64,000 nt of DNA from Erythrobacter colymbi (GCF_002155685.1 NZ_MUYK01000005.1:62001-126000); one strand, 5' to 3'. Counted from the stretch's first letter, positions 43,532-53,589 are shown. The notes: generated from the letters alone by a model not told the origin. Translations and numbers: made by a program.

Positions 43532-44567
43532 ACCTGGCCTGATCTGTGCCGCCATGCTGCTCGCCGCCGCGCCCGCCACGGCGCCGGCGCAGGCACAGGG
43601 AGATTCCATGCTGATCATCGCCCACCGCGGCGCGAGTGCCGAACGCCCCGAACACACGCTCGCCGCCTATGAGCGCGCGATCGACGAGGGCGCGGACTAT
43701 ATCGAGCCCGATCTGGTCGCCACCAAGGACCTCGCCCTCGTCTCGCGCCACGAGAACGAGCTGTCGGCCACCACCGACGTCGCCACCCGCGAGGAGTTCG
43801 AGGACCGCCGCCGCGAGAAGACCATCGACGGGCGGCTGGTCGCAGGCTGGTTCGCCGAGGACTTCACCCTCGCCGAACTGCGCACCCTGCGCGTGAAGGA
43901 GCGCATTCCGGGCGTCCGCCCCGCCAATGCGCGCTTCGACGGGCTCTATCAGGTGGCGACGCTTGCCGACATCGTGAAGCTGGTGCGCGCCAAGGAGGCC
44001 GAGACCGGGCGGCGGATCGGCATCTATCCCGAATTGAAGCACCCCACCTTCCTGCTCCAGAACGAAGGCATCGATCTGGTCGACCTGCTGCTGCGCGAAT
44101 TCCGGCAGCTCGGCATCACGCCGGCCGATCCGGTGTTCATCCAGAGCTTCGAGATCGCCCCGCTCCAGCGCCTGAGGCAGCGCGCGCCGGGGTTCAAAAA
44201 CGTCCTTCTGGTCGAGCCCACCGGTGGCCCGGCGGACGAACCCGCGCTGCGTTATGCCGACATGGTGACGCCCTCGGGCCTTGCCGAGGTGGCGAAATAT
44301 GCCGACGTGGTGGGCGCGCACATCGCGATGGTGCTCAACCCCGATGGCACCCCGACCGCGCTGGTCGCCGATGCGAAGGCGGCGGGTCTGGAGGTCCACG
44401 CCTGGACGATCCGGCCCGAGAACGACTTCCTCCCCGCCATGCTGCGGACGGGCGAGGATCCCAAGGGCAAGGGCTGCGGCGACGTGAAACTCGCCGCGCT
44501 GCTGAAGGCGGCGGGCGTCGCGGGCGTGTTCACCGACGGGCCGCTGAAGGGGCGCAGCTGTCCCTAG
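43524..44567 (+). CDS. glpQ: Glycerophosphodiester phosphodiesterase
   Basis: 347 residues from ATG 43524, overlapping nadR by 8 nt. A signal peptide (MNRPGLICAAMLLAAAPATAPAQAQ) points to the periplasm. The GDPD signature IIAHRGASAERPEHTLAAYERAIDEGADYIEPDLVATKD holds the catalytic His, Glu and Asp, and GIYPELKHP and VHAWTIRPEN match the family. It hydrolyses glycerophosphodiesters to glycerol-3-phosphate and an alcohol. The link to nadR may be only operonic. Confidence 0.9.
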   Translation: MNRPGLICAAMLLAAAPATAPAQAQGDSMLIIAHRGASAERPEHTLAAYERAIDEGADYIEPDLVATKDLALVSRHENELSATTDVATREEFEDRRREKTIDGRLVAGWFAEDFTLAELRTLRVKERIPGVRPANARFDGLYQVATLADIVKLVRAKEAETGRRIGIYPELKHPTFLLQNEGIDLVDLLLREFRQLGITPADPVFIQSFEIAPLQRLRQRAPGFKNVLLVEPTGGPADEPALRYADMVTPSGLAEVAKYADVVGAHIAMVLNPDGTPTALVADAKAAGLEVHAWTIRPENDFLPAMLRTGEDPKGKGCGDVKLAALLKAAGVAGVFTDGPLKGRSCP

Positions 44568-44652
44568 CTCCGATCGTCTCGCAATCCTGCGCGGTACGCT
44601 TTCTTAATTGATTTCATGGAACAATCACCTCTCGTATCGAAGGGGTCGCACC

Positions 44653-45036
44653 ATGAAACACCTGTTCCTGCCGCTTGTCCTGATCGCAGCTTCGGGCTGC
44701 GACTCTGTCTTGGGACCGCCCCAGACGCTCGAGGAAGAGCTCGCGGACGCCGCGTATTTCTTCAACACTGCCGGCACGGCGATGCTGCCTGACGAATTCG
44801 GCAAGGCGCGGGTGGAGGCCGAGGTGATCGGCAAGGACATGCTCGTGTTCCGCATTCTCGATCTGCCGACCGGTCATGCCACGATCGATCCGGCCACCGC
44901 GCGGCAAAAGCTGCGGCCCAAGCTGTGCGACACGAGCAGCGCCCGCGATCTGTTTGCGCGCGGCGGGAAGATCCGGATGGAGATCATCTCCAACATCGGG
45001 GTCGAGGCAACCGCGTTCCAGATCGCCAGCTGCTAG
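44653..45036 (+). CDS. Small putative lipoprotein
   Basis: 127 residues from ATG 44653 (MKHLFLPLVLIAASGCDS). The lipobox-like AASGC suggests lipidation at Cys16. The mature part contains an ELADAAYFFNTAGTAMLPDEFG segment and two more Cys (KLCDTSS, QIASC) that might form a disulfide. It overlaps the end of the opposite-strand ubiG by 4 nt. I do not recognise the family. Confidence 0.65.
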   Translation: MKHLFLPLVLIAASGCDSVLGPPQTLEEELADAAYFFNTAGTAMLPDEFGKARVEAEVIGKDMLVFRILDLPTGHATIDPATARQKLRPKLCDTSSARDLFARGGKIRMEIISNIGVEATAFQIASC

Positions 45037-45770
45037 GGCCGCCGCGCGCTCAGGATATAGTTGAGCGCCATGTCGTCCGACAGGTGCAGCCCCTTCCCCG
45101 GGCGCCATGCAATCCCGCGCTTTGCCGTGACCGTCAGGCCCGCCTCGGCGAGCAGCGCCTCGAGCTCGTCGGGGGTGACGAAGTCCTCCCAGTGGTGGGT
45201 GCCCTTGGGGACATAGCCCACCGCCTCGGCCGCGCCGACCAGCAGCACGCGGCTTGCCGCGGTGCGGTTGGGGGTCGACATGACGAGCAGGCCGTCAGGT
45301 GCGAGCCGCGCCGCGACATCCTTGAGGAAGGCCGGTTTGTCGGCGACGTGCTCGATCACCTCGACGCTGGTGACGAGATCGAAGGTGCCGATGTCGAGCC
45401 CTGCGACCTCGCCCGCCATGTAGCGGATATCGAGCCCCACGCCCTCGGCATGGGTCGCCGCGGCCGCAACGTTCTCCGCCGCCGCATCGACGCCGGTCAC
45501 CGCCGCGCCGAGCCGCGCGAGAGGCTCGCACAAGAGCCCCGCCCCGCAGCCGATATCGAGCGCGGATTTGCCCGCCAGCGGCCGCGCCGCCCCCGCCGCC
45601 TCGGGCCAATGCGCGTCGATCGCGTCACGCACGAAGGCGAGCCGCACCGGGTTCACCTGATGGAGCGAGGCCATCGGCCCCTTGGGATTCCACCAGTCGC
45701 GCGCCAGCTTTGCGAAAAAATCTGCCTCTTCGGGGCGAATTGTAACATTCGGAATGTTTGCGTTTCCCAT
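45033..45770 (-). CDS. ubiG: Ubiquinone biosynthesis O-methyltransferase UbiG
   Basis: 245 residues. FAKLARDWWNPKGPMASLHQVNPVRLAFV is the characteristic N terminus and SALDIGCGAGLLCEPLARLGAAVTGVDA is the SAM-binding motif. TSVEVIEHVADKPAFL and STPNRTAASRVLLV follow, as in UbiG/COQ3. It performs both O-methylation steps in ubiquinone synthesis. It is divergent from lysC, 50 nt apart. Confidence 0.95.
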   Translation of the reverse strand: MGNANIPNVTIRPEEADFFAKLARDWWNPKGPMASLHQVNPVRLAFVRDAIDAHWPEAAGAARPLAGKSALDIGCGAGLLCEPLARLGAAVTGVDAAAENVAAAATHAEGVGLDIRYMAGEVAGLDIGTFDLVTSVEVIEHVADKPAFLKDVAARLAPDGLLVMSTPNRTAASRVLLVGAAEAVGYVPKGTHHWEDFVTPDELEALLAEAGLTVTAKRGIAWRPGKGLHLSDDMALNYILSARRP

Positions 45771-45820
45771 GAACCATCCCTAACAGCGCGCGCGAACACT
45801 CACCAGCGGGAGCTTTCTCC

Positions 45821-47092
45821 TTGGCACGTATCGTGATGAAATTCGGCGGCACCTCGATGGCCGGGACGGAGCGCATCCGCCGCGTGGCCAATATCGTGCG
45901 CGCGCAGGCCGCGCGCGGCGATCAGGTGGCGGTGGTCGTCAGCGCGATGGCGGGCGAGACCGACCGGCTCGTCAACTTCTGCCGCGAGGCGAACCCGCTT
46001 TACGACCCTGCCGAATACGACGTGGTGGTGGCGAGCGGCGAGCAGGTCACCAGCGGCCTGCTGGCGCTCACCCTGCAAGCGCTGGGCTGCAAGTCGCGCA
46101 GCTGGCTCGGCTGGCAGCTGCCAGTCAACACCATCGAGGCCCATGCCAAGGCGCGGATTGAATCGATCGATTCCGAAGCCCTGATCGCCAGCATGGAAGC
46201 GGGCGAGATCGCCGTGATCCCCGGCTTTCAGGGCCTTTCGGAAGACAATCGCGTGACCACGCTCGGCCGCGGGGGTTCCGACACTTCGGCGGTGGCGGTC
46301 GCGGCCGCGATCAAGGCGGACCGCTGCGACATCTATACCGACGTCGACGGCGTCTACACCACCGACCCGCGCATCGTCGCCAAGGCGAAGAAGCAGAAGG
46401 CGGTGACCTACGAGGAAATGCTCGAACTCGCATCCGTGGGCGCCAAGGTGCTCCAGACCCGCTCGGTCGGCCTTGCCATGAAGGAAAAGGTGCGGGTGCA
46501 GGTGCTTTCGAGCTTCATCGGCGAGGGCGCGCCGCCCGCCGACGATCTGCCCGGGACGATGATCGTCTCGGACGAGGAAATGGACGAATTGGTGGAGAAG
46601 GGCCTGATGGAACGCCAGCTTGTGACCGGCATCGCGCATGACAAGAACGAGGCCAAGGTGATCCTCACCCGCGTGCCCGACCGTCCGGGCGCGGTGGCGA
46701 ACATCTTCGAGCCGCTCGCGGCGGCTTCGATCAACGTCGACATGATCATCCAGAACGTCGGGCGCGACAAGGGCGAGACCGACGTGACCTTCACCGTGCC
46801 CCAGTCCGACCTCGCCCGCGCGCAGGCGCTGCTCGAGGACCGGCGCGACGCGATCGGTTTCAACCGCATCATCACCGACAGCAAGATCGCCAAGATCAGC
46901 GTCGTCGGTGTCGGCATGAAGAGCCACGCGGGCGTCGCCTCCTCGATGTTCCGCGCGCTGTCCGACCGCGGCATCAACATCCAGGCGATCAGCACCTCGG
47001 AAATCAAGATCAGCGTGATGATCGACGAGGACGAAACCGAACTCGCTGTGCGCGTGCTTCACACGGCCTACGGGCTCGACGCGAAGGACTGA
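45821..47092 (+). CDS. lysC: Aspartate kinase
   Basis: 423 residues from TTG 45821, with a GGGAG site 8 nt upstream. KFGGTSMAGTERI (7-19), VAVVVSAMAGETDRL, TLGRGGSDTSAVAVAAAI and DIYTDVDGVYTTDPR are the kinase signatures. Two C-terminal ACT domains (from about 265) bind the feedback inhibitor, usually Lys and/or Thr. It makes aspartyl phosphate, the first step to Lys, Thr and Met. Confidence 0.95.
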   Translation: MARIVMKFGGTSMAGTERIRRVANIVRAQAARGDQVAVVVSAMAGETDRLVNFCREANPLYDPAEYDVVVASGEQVTSGLLALTLQALGCKSRSWLGWQLPVNTIEAHAKARIESIDSEALIASMEAGEIAVIPGFQGLSEDNRVTTLGRGGSDTSAVAVAAAIKADRCDIYTDVDGVYTTDPRIVAKAKKQKAVTYEEMLELASVGAKVLQTRSVGLAMKEKVRVQVLSSFIGEGAPPADDLPGTMIVSDEEMDELVEKGLMERQLVTGIAHDKNEAKVILTRVPDRPGAVANIFEPLAAASINVDMIIQNVGRDKGETDVTFTVPQSDLARAQALLEDRRDAIGFNRIITDSKIAKISVVGVGMKSHAGVASSMFRALSDRGINIQAISTSEIKISVMIDEDETELAVRVLHTAYGLDAKD

Positions 47093-47221
47093 CCGGCGCG
47101 GGCTCCACCGTTAGCTTACGGATAGCCCGTTTCGTCCGAATTAACCATTTCAGGTGACTCCGCTTTAACGTTTTGGGCCGGACTGTGCGACCGCTCATTC
47201 CCGAGCGAGGAGTCGCATGCC

Positions 47222-47938
47222 ATGGCCATCAAGGCCCATCTCGACCAGCCCGCCGCCACCCCGGATACCCGGCCCGAAAGCCAGCGCGCCGCCCCGCGCA
47301 GGGCGCTGTGGCTGGAAACCAGCGGCTTCTTCGCCGATGCGGGCCCCGACGGGGTCGAGGCGAATGTCACCATCCACAACATCTCGGCAGCCGGCCTGCT
47401 GCTGGAGACCGGCATTGCCCTGAGCGAGGGCGAGCAGCTCGCGCTCGACCTGCCCGAAGCCGGCGCGGTGATCGCGACCGTCGTGTGGCGCAGCGAACGG
47501 CTCTACGGCTGCGCCTTTGCCGAGCCGCTCGGCGCCGCGGCGCTGGCGGCCGCGCAGTTGCAGGGCTTTGCCCCGGGCGTGCCGACGCGGCCGCTTTCAT
47601 CCGGCCTCGGCGCGGGATCGGCGCTCGGCACGGCACCGGGCGAGACACTCGGCGCGCGGCTCAACCGCTTGCGGCGCGAGGCCGGGCTGACGCTCGCCGA
47701 CATCGCCACCACGCTCGGCGTCAGCAAGCCGACGGTCTGGGCGTGGGAAAAGGGCAAGGCCCGCCCCCTGCCCGAACGGCTGGAATCGATCGCCGCCGCG
47801 CTCGGGGTCGCCCCCGACCTGCTCGCCGCCGCGCCCGCCCCGCGCGAAATCGACGCGGTGATCGCCGAATGCCGCGCGCGGATTGCCGAGGCTTGCGGCA
47901 CCGATCCCTCGGCGGTGCGGATCATGATCGAGGTGTAA
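47222..47938 (+). CDS. PilZ-HTH fusion protein, putative c-di-GMP-responsive regulator
   Basis: 238 residues. The N-terminal part (about 25-105) looks like a PilZ domain: an Arg cluster APRRALWLE followed by VTIHNISAAGLLLET, the (D/N)xSxxG c-di-GMP signature. The C-terminal part (about 140-200) is an XRE-type helix-turn-helix: ARLNRLRREAGLTLADIATTLGVSKPTVWAWEKGKARPLP. The fusion suggests a DNA-binding protein controlled by c-di-GMP. Two perfect palindromes and a GGDEF-like gene lie immediately downstream. Confidence 0.8.
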   Translation: MAIKAHLDQPAATPDTRPESQRAAPRRALWLETSGFFADAGPDGVEANVTIHNISAAGLLLETGIALSEGEQLALDLPEAGAVIATVVWRSERLYGCAFAEPLGAAALAAAQLQGFAPGVPTRPLSSGLGAGSALGTAPGETLGARLNRLRREAGLTLADIATTLGVSKPTVWAWEKGKARPLPERLESIAAALGVAPDLLAAAPAPREIDAVIAECRARIAEACGTDPSAVRIMIEV

Positions 47939-47978
47939 TCCTGAACCCCGTCCGGACTACAAGCGGTTACGGATGCGC

Positions 47979-47992
47979 CCAATACGTATTGG
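47979..47992. promoter_or_regulatory. Perfect 14-nt palindrome CCAATACGTATTGG
   Basis: A symmetric sequence in the 225-nt AT-richer gap between the PilZ-HTH gene and the GGDEF-like gene. Its dyad symmetry and size fit a helix-turn-helix operator. No promoter boxes could be assigned with confidence. Confidence 0.4.
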
Positions 47993-48053
47993 ATAGACTG
48001 CCCCAATAGAAAAGTATGGTAAACGAAACCCGGAGGTGATTCGTTTTTTAGTC

Positions 48054-48067
48054 AAGTAAATTTACTT
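48054..48067. promoter_or_regulatory. Perfect 14-nt palindrome AAGTAAATTTACTT
   Basis: A second symmetric site in the same gap, extending imperfectly to 48051-48070. It is strikingly AT-rich against the GC-rich background and lies about 97 nt ahead of the GGDEF-like gene start. It could be an operator or a transcript hairpin. Confidence 0.4.
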
Positions 48068-48163
48068 AACTAACAATAAAAGCGTTCGTCGTCGGGAAAA
48101 CAAGGGAAAGTTTTCTTTGGGTCGTGTTGCGTTAGTTACCAAGTAATTCTGACTAGGAGCGAG

Positions 48164-49123
48164 TTGGCGAATCTTTCGTTGGACCGCTGGGGCACTGTCG
48201 GTATGAAAATCGGGTTGAGTGACGTCGAAGGCCATGTGCTGCATGGTCTGCTTGAAGAAACATCGGGCGATATCGTGATCAGGCTGGACCGGCACGGTTT
48301 CATTATCCACGCGTCCGCGAACATTGCGGAAATCGGCGTGGACATGTCCGCCACGCTGCTGCTTCCGCACATTGCCGATCTGGCGGAACGCGAGCACGCC
48401 GCTTTCCTCTCCGATCATGTGACGCGCGTGCTGGAAGGCTGTTCGCAGCTCGGCTGGATCGAGTTTCCCGTCATCGCCTGCGCCGAACGCAACACCTGCC
48501 GCGAGACCCGCTGCCAGCGCTGGTATGCCCTGAGCCTCAGGCCGATGTGCACGCCCGACGGCACGCCCGACGGGGCCATGTACCTGATGCGATCGGTGCA
48601 GCAATTGCGCAGCCTCGAAGGCGAGCTTCACGCCCGCGCGGTCACCGATCCGCTCACCGGTCTGTCCAACCGTCAGGCCTTCTGCGCCAGCCTGCGCCGC
48701 CATCTGGCACATGGCGGCGGGCAGATGATCGCGGTCTTCGCGGTCGACGGGATGCGCGCGCTGCTGCTGCGCTATGGCCAGCGCACCGCCGACGAGGTGC
48801 TGTGGGGCTTTGCCAAGTTCCTCGAGACGATGGCGCTGCCCGGGCACGAGCTGGCGCAGCTCGATGGCGAGCGCTTCGCCGTGCTGCTGCCCGAAATGTC
48901 CTCCCGCGGGGCGCGCGAATGGGCCGAGGACGTGCTGGAAACCTTCGCAGGTCTCGCCGCCCCCGCCTCCGCCAAGGCCCCGCAACTGACAGCCAGCGCC
49001 GGGCTCGCACGTGTCGAATGCACCGTCGACTGGACGTTGCGCGAGGCAGAGCTGGGGCTGGTGCTGGCGCGGGCAGGCGGCGGGCGTCAGGCGGCGGTCG
49101 CAGGGCATCGCAGAGCTGCCTAA
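48164..49123 (+). CDS. PAS-like / degenerate GGDEF-domain protein
   Basis: 319 residues from TTG 48164, preceded by AGGAG with 4-nt spacing; ATG 48203 is an alternative. A PAS-like N-terminal region (ETSGDIVIRLDRHGFIIHAS) leads into a GGDEF-family domain beginning ARAVTDPLTGLSNRQAFCASL. The signature motif is LDGERFAVLLP instead of GG(D/E)EF, so diguanylate cyclase activity is doubtful and a regulatory or c-di-GMP-binding role is possible. It is downstream of the PilZ-HTH gene and upstream of purT. Confidence 0.8.
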   Translation: MANLSLDRWGTVGMKIGLSDVEGHVLHGLLEETSGDIVIRLDRHGFIIHASANIAEIGVDMSATLLLPHIADLAEREHAAFLSDHVTRVLEGCSQLGWIEFPVIACAERNTCRETRCQRWYALSLRPMCTPDGTPDGAMYLMRSVQQLRSLEGELHARAVTDPLTGLSNRQAFCASLRRHLAHGGGQMIAVFAVDGMRALLLRYGQRTADEVLWGFAKFLETMALPGHELAQLDGERFAVLLPEMSSRGAREWAEDVLETFAGLAAPASAKAPQLTASAGLARVECTVDWTLREAELGLVLARAGGGRQAAVAGHRRAA

Positions 49124-49158
49124 CTGGACTTGTGACACGGGGCCGCTAAACCGCCCCC

Positions 49159-50343
49159 ATGAGCCACATTGCCACCATCCTGCTGCTCGGTTCGGGCGAG
49201 CTGGGCCGCGAATTCGTCATTTCCGCAAAGCGCCTCGGCGCGCGGGTGATCGCCTGTGACAGCTATGACAACGCCCCGGCGATGCAGGTCGCGGACGGGC
49301 GCGAGGTGTTCTCGATGCTCGATGGCGCGGCGCTCAGGGCCGCGGCGGAGAAGCACCGGCCCGATCTGATCGTCCCCGAGATCGAGGCGATCCGCACCGA
49401 AATGCTCGCCGATCTGGAAGCGGAAGGCTTGCGCATCGTCCCCTCGGCGCGCGCCGCGCAGCTCACCATGAACCGCGACGCGATCCGCGATCTGGCGGCG
49501 GGCGAGCTCGGCCTCGTCACCTCGAAATACGGCTACGCCGAGAGCTTCGCCGAGTGCGAGGCCATCGCCGCGCGCATCGGCTATCCGCTGGTGATGAAGC
49601 CGGTCATGTCCTCCTCGGGCAAGGGCCAGAGCAAGGTCGACGGGCCCGAGGCGCTGGAGGCCGCGTGGAATTACGCCGTCGCCAACATGCGCGGCGACCG
49701 CGCGCGGGTGATCGCCGAGCAGTTTATCGCCTTCGACTATGAAATCACCCTGCTGACCGTGCGCCATGCCGAGGGCATCAGCTTCTGTCCGCCCATCGGC
49801 CACCGGCAGGAACGCGGCGACTACCGCGAAAGCTGGCAGCCCGCCGCCATGAGCGCCGCCGCGCTCGCAGCCGCGCAGGACATGGCCGCCAAGGTCGTCA
49901 TGGCCTTGCAGGGCAACGGCCGCGGCTGGGGGCTCTACGGCGTCGAATTCTTCGTGCGCGGGGAGGAGGTGATCTTCTCCGAGCTCTCCCCGCGCCCGCA
50001 CGACACGGGCATGGTGACGCTCGCGAGCCAGGACCTCACCGAGTTCGACCTCCACGCCCGCGCCATCCTCGGCCTTCCGGTGCCCGCCAGCATCGCCGCC
50101 CGTCCCGCCGCCTCCGCCGTGATCCTCGCCGACCGCGAGAGCGATGATTTCGCCTTCGAAGGCCTGTCGCAAGCGCTGGCGCTGGGCGATACCGACGTGC
50201 GGATTTTCGGCAAGCCCGTCACCCGGCCTTACCGCCGCATGGGCGTGGCGCTCGCCCGCGCCGCCGACGCGCCCGCAGCGGTTGCGCTGGCCAAGCAGGC
50301 GGCCGACGCCGTGCGGATTGTCTATTCGCCTTCGAGCGACTAG
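49159..50343 (+). CDS. purT: Formate-dependent GAR transformylase
   Basis: 394 residues. [28 protein letters not shown] at the start and the ATP-grasp segments [30 protein letters not shown] and [27 protein letters not shown] are typical of PurT. It makes formyl-GAR from GAR, formate and ATP in purine synthesis. The nearby purU product releases formate, so the two fit one-carbon recycling. Confidence 0.95.
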   Translation: MSHIATILLLGSGELGREFVISAKRLGARVIACDSYDNAPAMQVADGREVFSMLDGAALRAAAEKHRPDLIVPEIEAIRTEMLADLEAEGLRIVPSARAAQLTMNRDAIRDLAAGELGLVTSKYGYAESFAECEAIAARIGYPLVMKPVMSSSGKGQSKVDGPEALEAAWNYAVANMRGDRARVIAEQFIAFDYEITLLTVRHAEGISFCPPIGHRQERGDYRESWQPAAMSAAALAAAQDMAAKVVMALQGNGRGWGLYGVEFFVRGEEVIFSELSPRPHDTGMVTLASQDLTEFDLHARAILGLPVPASIAARPAASAVILADRESDDFAFEGLSQALALGDTDVRIFGKPVTRPYRRMGVALARAADAPAAVALAKQAADAVRIVYSPSSD

Positions 50344-50353
50344 GGCGCGGCCC

Positions 50354-51376
50354 ATGGAAACCTACCCCAAGACCGCCGCCGCCATGAAGCGCGGCACCGA
50401 CTTCCTCGGCTGCGAGACCGCGATCCTGTGCGGCGCGATGAGCTGGGTGAGCGAGCGCAACCTTGTCGCCGCGATCTCCAACGCGGGCGGCTTCGGCGTG
50501 ATCGCCTGCGGGGCGATGACCCCCGAACTGCTCGACCGGGAGATCAAGGCAACGCGCGCGTTGACCGACAAGCCCTTCGGCGTGAATCTCATCACGATGC
50601 ACCCTGACCTGATGGAACTGATCGACGTGTGCGCCTACAATCAGGTCAGTCACGTGGTCCTCGCGGGTGGCATTCCACCAAAGGGTTCGATTGAGTCGAT
50701 CCACGATTCCTGTGCGCACAGCGATGGTGCAAAGGTAATCTGCTTTGCCCCCACCCTGGCGCTCGCCAAGAAGCTGCTGCGCTCGGGCGCGGATGCGCTG
50801 GTGATCGAGGGGATGGAAGCGGGCGGACATATCGGCCCGGTCTCGACCAGCGTGCTGGCGCAGGAAATCCTGCCGGAACTCAGCGCCGATCACCTGATCT
50901 TCGTCGCTGGCGGCATCGGCCGGGGCGAGGCGATTGCCTCCTACCTCGAAATGGGCGCGGCGGGCGTGCAGCTCGGCACCCGCTTTGCCTGCGCCACCGA
51001 GAGCATCGCCCACCCCGATTTCAAGAAGGCCTTCTTCCGCGCCTCGGCCCGCGAGGCGGTGGCATCGGTGCAGGTCGACCCGCGCCTGCCGGTGATCCCG
51101 GTGCGCGCGCTCAAGAACAAGGGCACCGAGGAATTCACCGCCAAGCAGCGCGAAGTCGCCGCCCTGCTCGATGAAGGCGGGATCGACATGGCCGAGGCCC
51201 AGCTCCAGATCGAGCACTTCTGGGCCGGAGCCCTGCGCCGCGCGGTGATCGAGGGCGATGTCGAGAACGGCTCGGTCATGGCCGGGCAGTCGGTCGGCAT
51301 GGTCACCAGGGAAGAACCCGCTGCCGACATCATCGCCGAGCTGATGGGCCAGTGCGAGGCGGCGCTCACCCGCTGA
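50354..51376 (+). CDS. Nitronate monooxygenase family flavoprotein
   Basis: 340 residues from ATG 50354. [44 protein letters not shown] and [28 protein letters not shown] match the 2-nitropropane dioxygenase-like TIM barrel, with the FMN phosphate site at GGI and GTRF. Members oxidise nitronates, but many related enzymes have other substrates. It lies 10 nt after purT and 1 nt before purU. Confidence 0.88.
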   Translation: METYPKTAAAMKRGTDFLGCETAILCGAMSWVSERNLVAAISNAGGFGVIACGAMTPELLDREIKATRALTDKPFGVNLITMHPDLMELIDVCAYNQVSHVVLAGGIPPKGSIESIHDSCAHSDGAKVICFAPTLALAKKLLRSGADALVIEGMEAGGHIGPVSTSVLAQEILPELSADHLIFVAGGIGRGEAIASYLEMGAAGVQLGTRFACATESIAHPDFKKAFFRASAREAVASVQVDPRLPVIPVRALKNKGTEEFTAKQREVAALLDEGGIDMAEAQLQIEHFWAGALRRAVIEGDVENGSVMAGQSVGMVTREEPAADIIAELMGQCEAALTR

Positions 51377-51377
51377 C

Positions 51378-52244
51378 ATGACCCAACCCCTCGTCCTCAC
51401 ACTCGCCTGCGCTGACCGGCCCGGCATCACCGCCCGCGTCACCGGCTTCCTGTTCGAGCGGGGCGCCAACATCCTCGACGCGCAGCAGTTCAACGACCGC
51501 GGGGAGGCGGGCGGGAGCGACCGGTTCTTCATGCGCGTGGTGTTCGATCCCGACGGCTCGACGCCCGAGGGCCTGCGTGCGGATTTCACCGCGCTGGCGG
51601 GCGAGTTCGGGATGGAATGGAAGATGGCGCGCGAGGACCGGCCGCGTCGCACCATCATCATGGTCAGCAAGTTCGACCACTGCCTCGTCGACCTGATCTA
51701 CCGCTGGCGCACCGGCGAACTGGCGATCGATCCGGTGGCGATCGTCTCCAACCACCCGCGCGAGGCCGCGATCCGGGTGGATATCGGCGATATCCCGTTC
51801 CACCACATCCCCGTCACCCCCGACACCAAGCCCGCCGCCGAGGCGCAGTTGCGGGCGCTCGCCGAGGAAACCGACGCCGAGCTGGTGGTGCTGGCGCGCT
51901 ACATGCAGGTCTTCTCTGACGCACTCTCGGCCCATTTCGCGGGCCGCGCGATCAACATCCACCACTCCTTCCTCCCCGGCTTCAAAGGCGCGCGGCCCTA
52001 TCACCAGGCCCACGCGCGCGGGGTGAAGATCATCGGCGCGACCGCGCATTTCGTGACCGCTGATCTCGACGAGGGGCCGATCATCCACCAGGATGTCGAG
52101 CGCATCACCCATGCTGACAGTCCGGAGGACCTTGTCCGCAAGGGCCGCGACATCGAGCGCCGGGTGCTCGCCGAGGCGGTGCGTCTCTTCGCCGAAGACC
52201 GCGTGCTGATGAACGGAAACCGGACGGTCGTCTTCAGGGGCTGA
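51378..52244 (+). CDS. purU: Formyltetrahydrofolate deformylase
   Basis: 288 residues: an N-terminal ACT domain ([21 protein letters not shown]) and a C-terminal formyltransferase-like domain with [24 protein letters not shown], and [35 protein letters not shown] (catalytic Asn, His and later Asp). It hydrolyses 10-formyl-THF to formate and THF. It is co-directional with purT two genes upstream. Confidence 0.94.
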   Translation: MTQPLVLTLACADRPGITARVTGFLFERGANILDAQQFNDRGEAGGSDRFFMRVVFDPDGSTPEGLRADFTALAGEFGMEWKMAREDRPRRTIIMVSKFDHCLVDLIYRWRTGELAIDPVAIVSNHPREAAIRVDIGDIPFHHIPVTPDTKPAAEAQLRALAEETDAELVVLARYMQVFSDALSAHFAGRAINIHHSFLPGFKGARPYHQAHARGVKIIGATAHFVTADLDEGPIIHQDVERITHADSPEDLVRKGRDIERRVLAEAVRLFAEDRVLMNGNRTVVFRG

Positions 52245-52272
52245 TCCGGGCCGCATGGGAGGGAGAGGGACA

Positions 52273-53538
52273 ATGATCAGAACCGCCGCCGCACTGGCGC
52301 TCGCGCTGGTAGCGCTCCCTGCATCCGCCGAAGAGGCGCCCTACCGCCCCGACTGCGGCAGGATCGACGCATTCCTCGGCAAGCTGGTGGCCGATGGCCG
52401 CACCGTCGGCGCTTCGGCGCTGGTGTGGAAGGACGGGGCCGAGGCCTGCTTCGAGGCCGTCGGCGATGCCGACCGCGAGGCCGCCCGCCCGATCGCGCGC
52501 GACACGCTGTTCCAGATCTATTCGATGACCAAGCCGGTCACCGGCGTCGCGCTGATGCAATTGTGGGAGCAGGGCAAGTTCGGGCTCGACGATCCGCTCG
52601 AATGGCACCTGCCCGAATATGCCGCGCTGAAGGTCGCCGACGGCGAGAACCCCGATGGCTCGCCGATCCTGCGCGAGCCGAAGCGCAAGGTCACGATCCG
52701 CGACGTGCTGCGCCACACCGCGGGCTTCACCTATGGCGCGGACGGCGAGCCTCAGAACGCCGCCGACCGCGCATGGAGCCGCCTGCAACCGCTTGCCTTC
52801 GACAAGACGCTCGCCGAATTCTCGCAGGCGATGGCGCAGGTGCCGCTGCTCTACGATCCGGGCGCGCACTGGCATTACAGCGCCGGGGTCGACGTGCAGG
52901 CGCGGCTGGTCGAGGTGCTCTCGGGCCAGCCCTTTGCCGAGTATGTCGCGCAGCACATCTTCCAGCCGCTCGGCATGAAGGACAGCGGGTGGAAACGCAC
53001 CCCGGCAGACCGCGCGCGACTGGCGAGCGCCTATTACGCGGAGGCCGGCGCGCTCGTCCCGGTGCCCGAAGCGCTGCTGCTCGAACCCAATTTCAAGGGC
53101 AAGCCGATGACGATGGGCGGCGCGGGGATCGTCACCACGGTGGACGATTACATGACCTTCGCCCGGATGCTGCTCGGGCAGGGCACGCTGAATGGCACCC
53201 GCATCCTCAAACCTTCGACGCTGCGGTTGATGACCACCGACCAGCTCGATCCGCGCATCCCCACCGAGAACCGCCAGTGGCTCCCCGGCAAGGGCAGCGG
53301 CGGGTTCGGCATCGACCTGTTCGTGCGCACCGCCCCGCCGCAGAGCCCGCAAGAGAACCGCGGCAGCGTCGGCGAGTTCTTCTGGGACGGTTTCCCCTCG
53401 ATGCTGTTCTGGGTCGATCCGGCACAGGACATGGCGGTAGTCTTCGCCACGCAGAAGATACCCTTCGACAACGCGATGCACCGCGAATTCCGCGAAGCGG
53501 TTTACGGCGCGGACTACCAGGGCCCGGCGGGCGACTGA
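52273..53538 (+). CDS. Serine hydrolase of the beta-lactamase / class C family
   Basis: 421 residues from ATG 52273. A signal peptide (MIRTAAALALALVALPASA) sends it to the periplasm. The S-x-x-K motif is SMTK (S84, K87). A Tyr motif is HYSAG near the centre in place of Y-x-N. The C-terminal GGFGIDLFVRT region carries the third box. Such proteins are esterases, peptidases or beta-lactamase-like enzymes. The substrate is not predictable. Confidence 0.88.
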   Translation: MIRTAAALALALVALPASAEEAPYRPDCGRIDAFLGKLVADGRTVGASALVWKDGAEACFEAVGDADREAARPIARDTLFQIYSMTKPVTGVALMQLWEQGKFGLDDPLEWHLPEYAALKVADGENPDGSPILREPKRKVTIRDVLRHTAGFTYGADGEPQNAADRAWSRLQPLAFDKTLAEFSQAMAQVPLLYDPGAHWHYSAGVDVQARLVEVLSGQPFAEYVAQHIFQPLGMKDSGWKRTPADRARLASAYYAEAGALVPVPEALLLEPNFKGKPMTMGGAGIVTTVDDYMTFARMLLGQGTLNGTRILKPSTLRLMTTDQLDPRIPTENRQWLPGKGSGGFGIDLFVRTAPPQSPQENRGSVGEFFWDGFPSMLFWVDPAQDMAVVFATQKIPFDNAMHREFREAVYGADYQGPAGD

Positions 53539-53589
53539 TTCACGCCATCTTAAATCACTGATGTCATTGCCCCTTTGATGGAGGGCATG

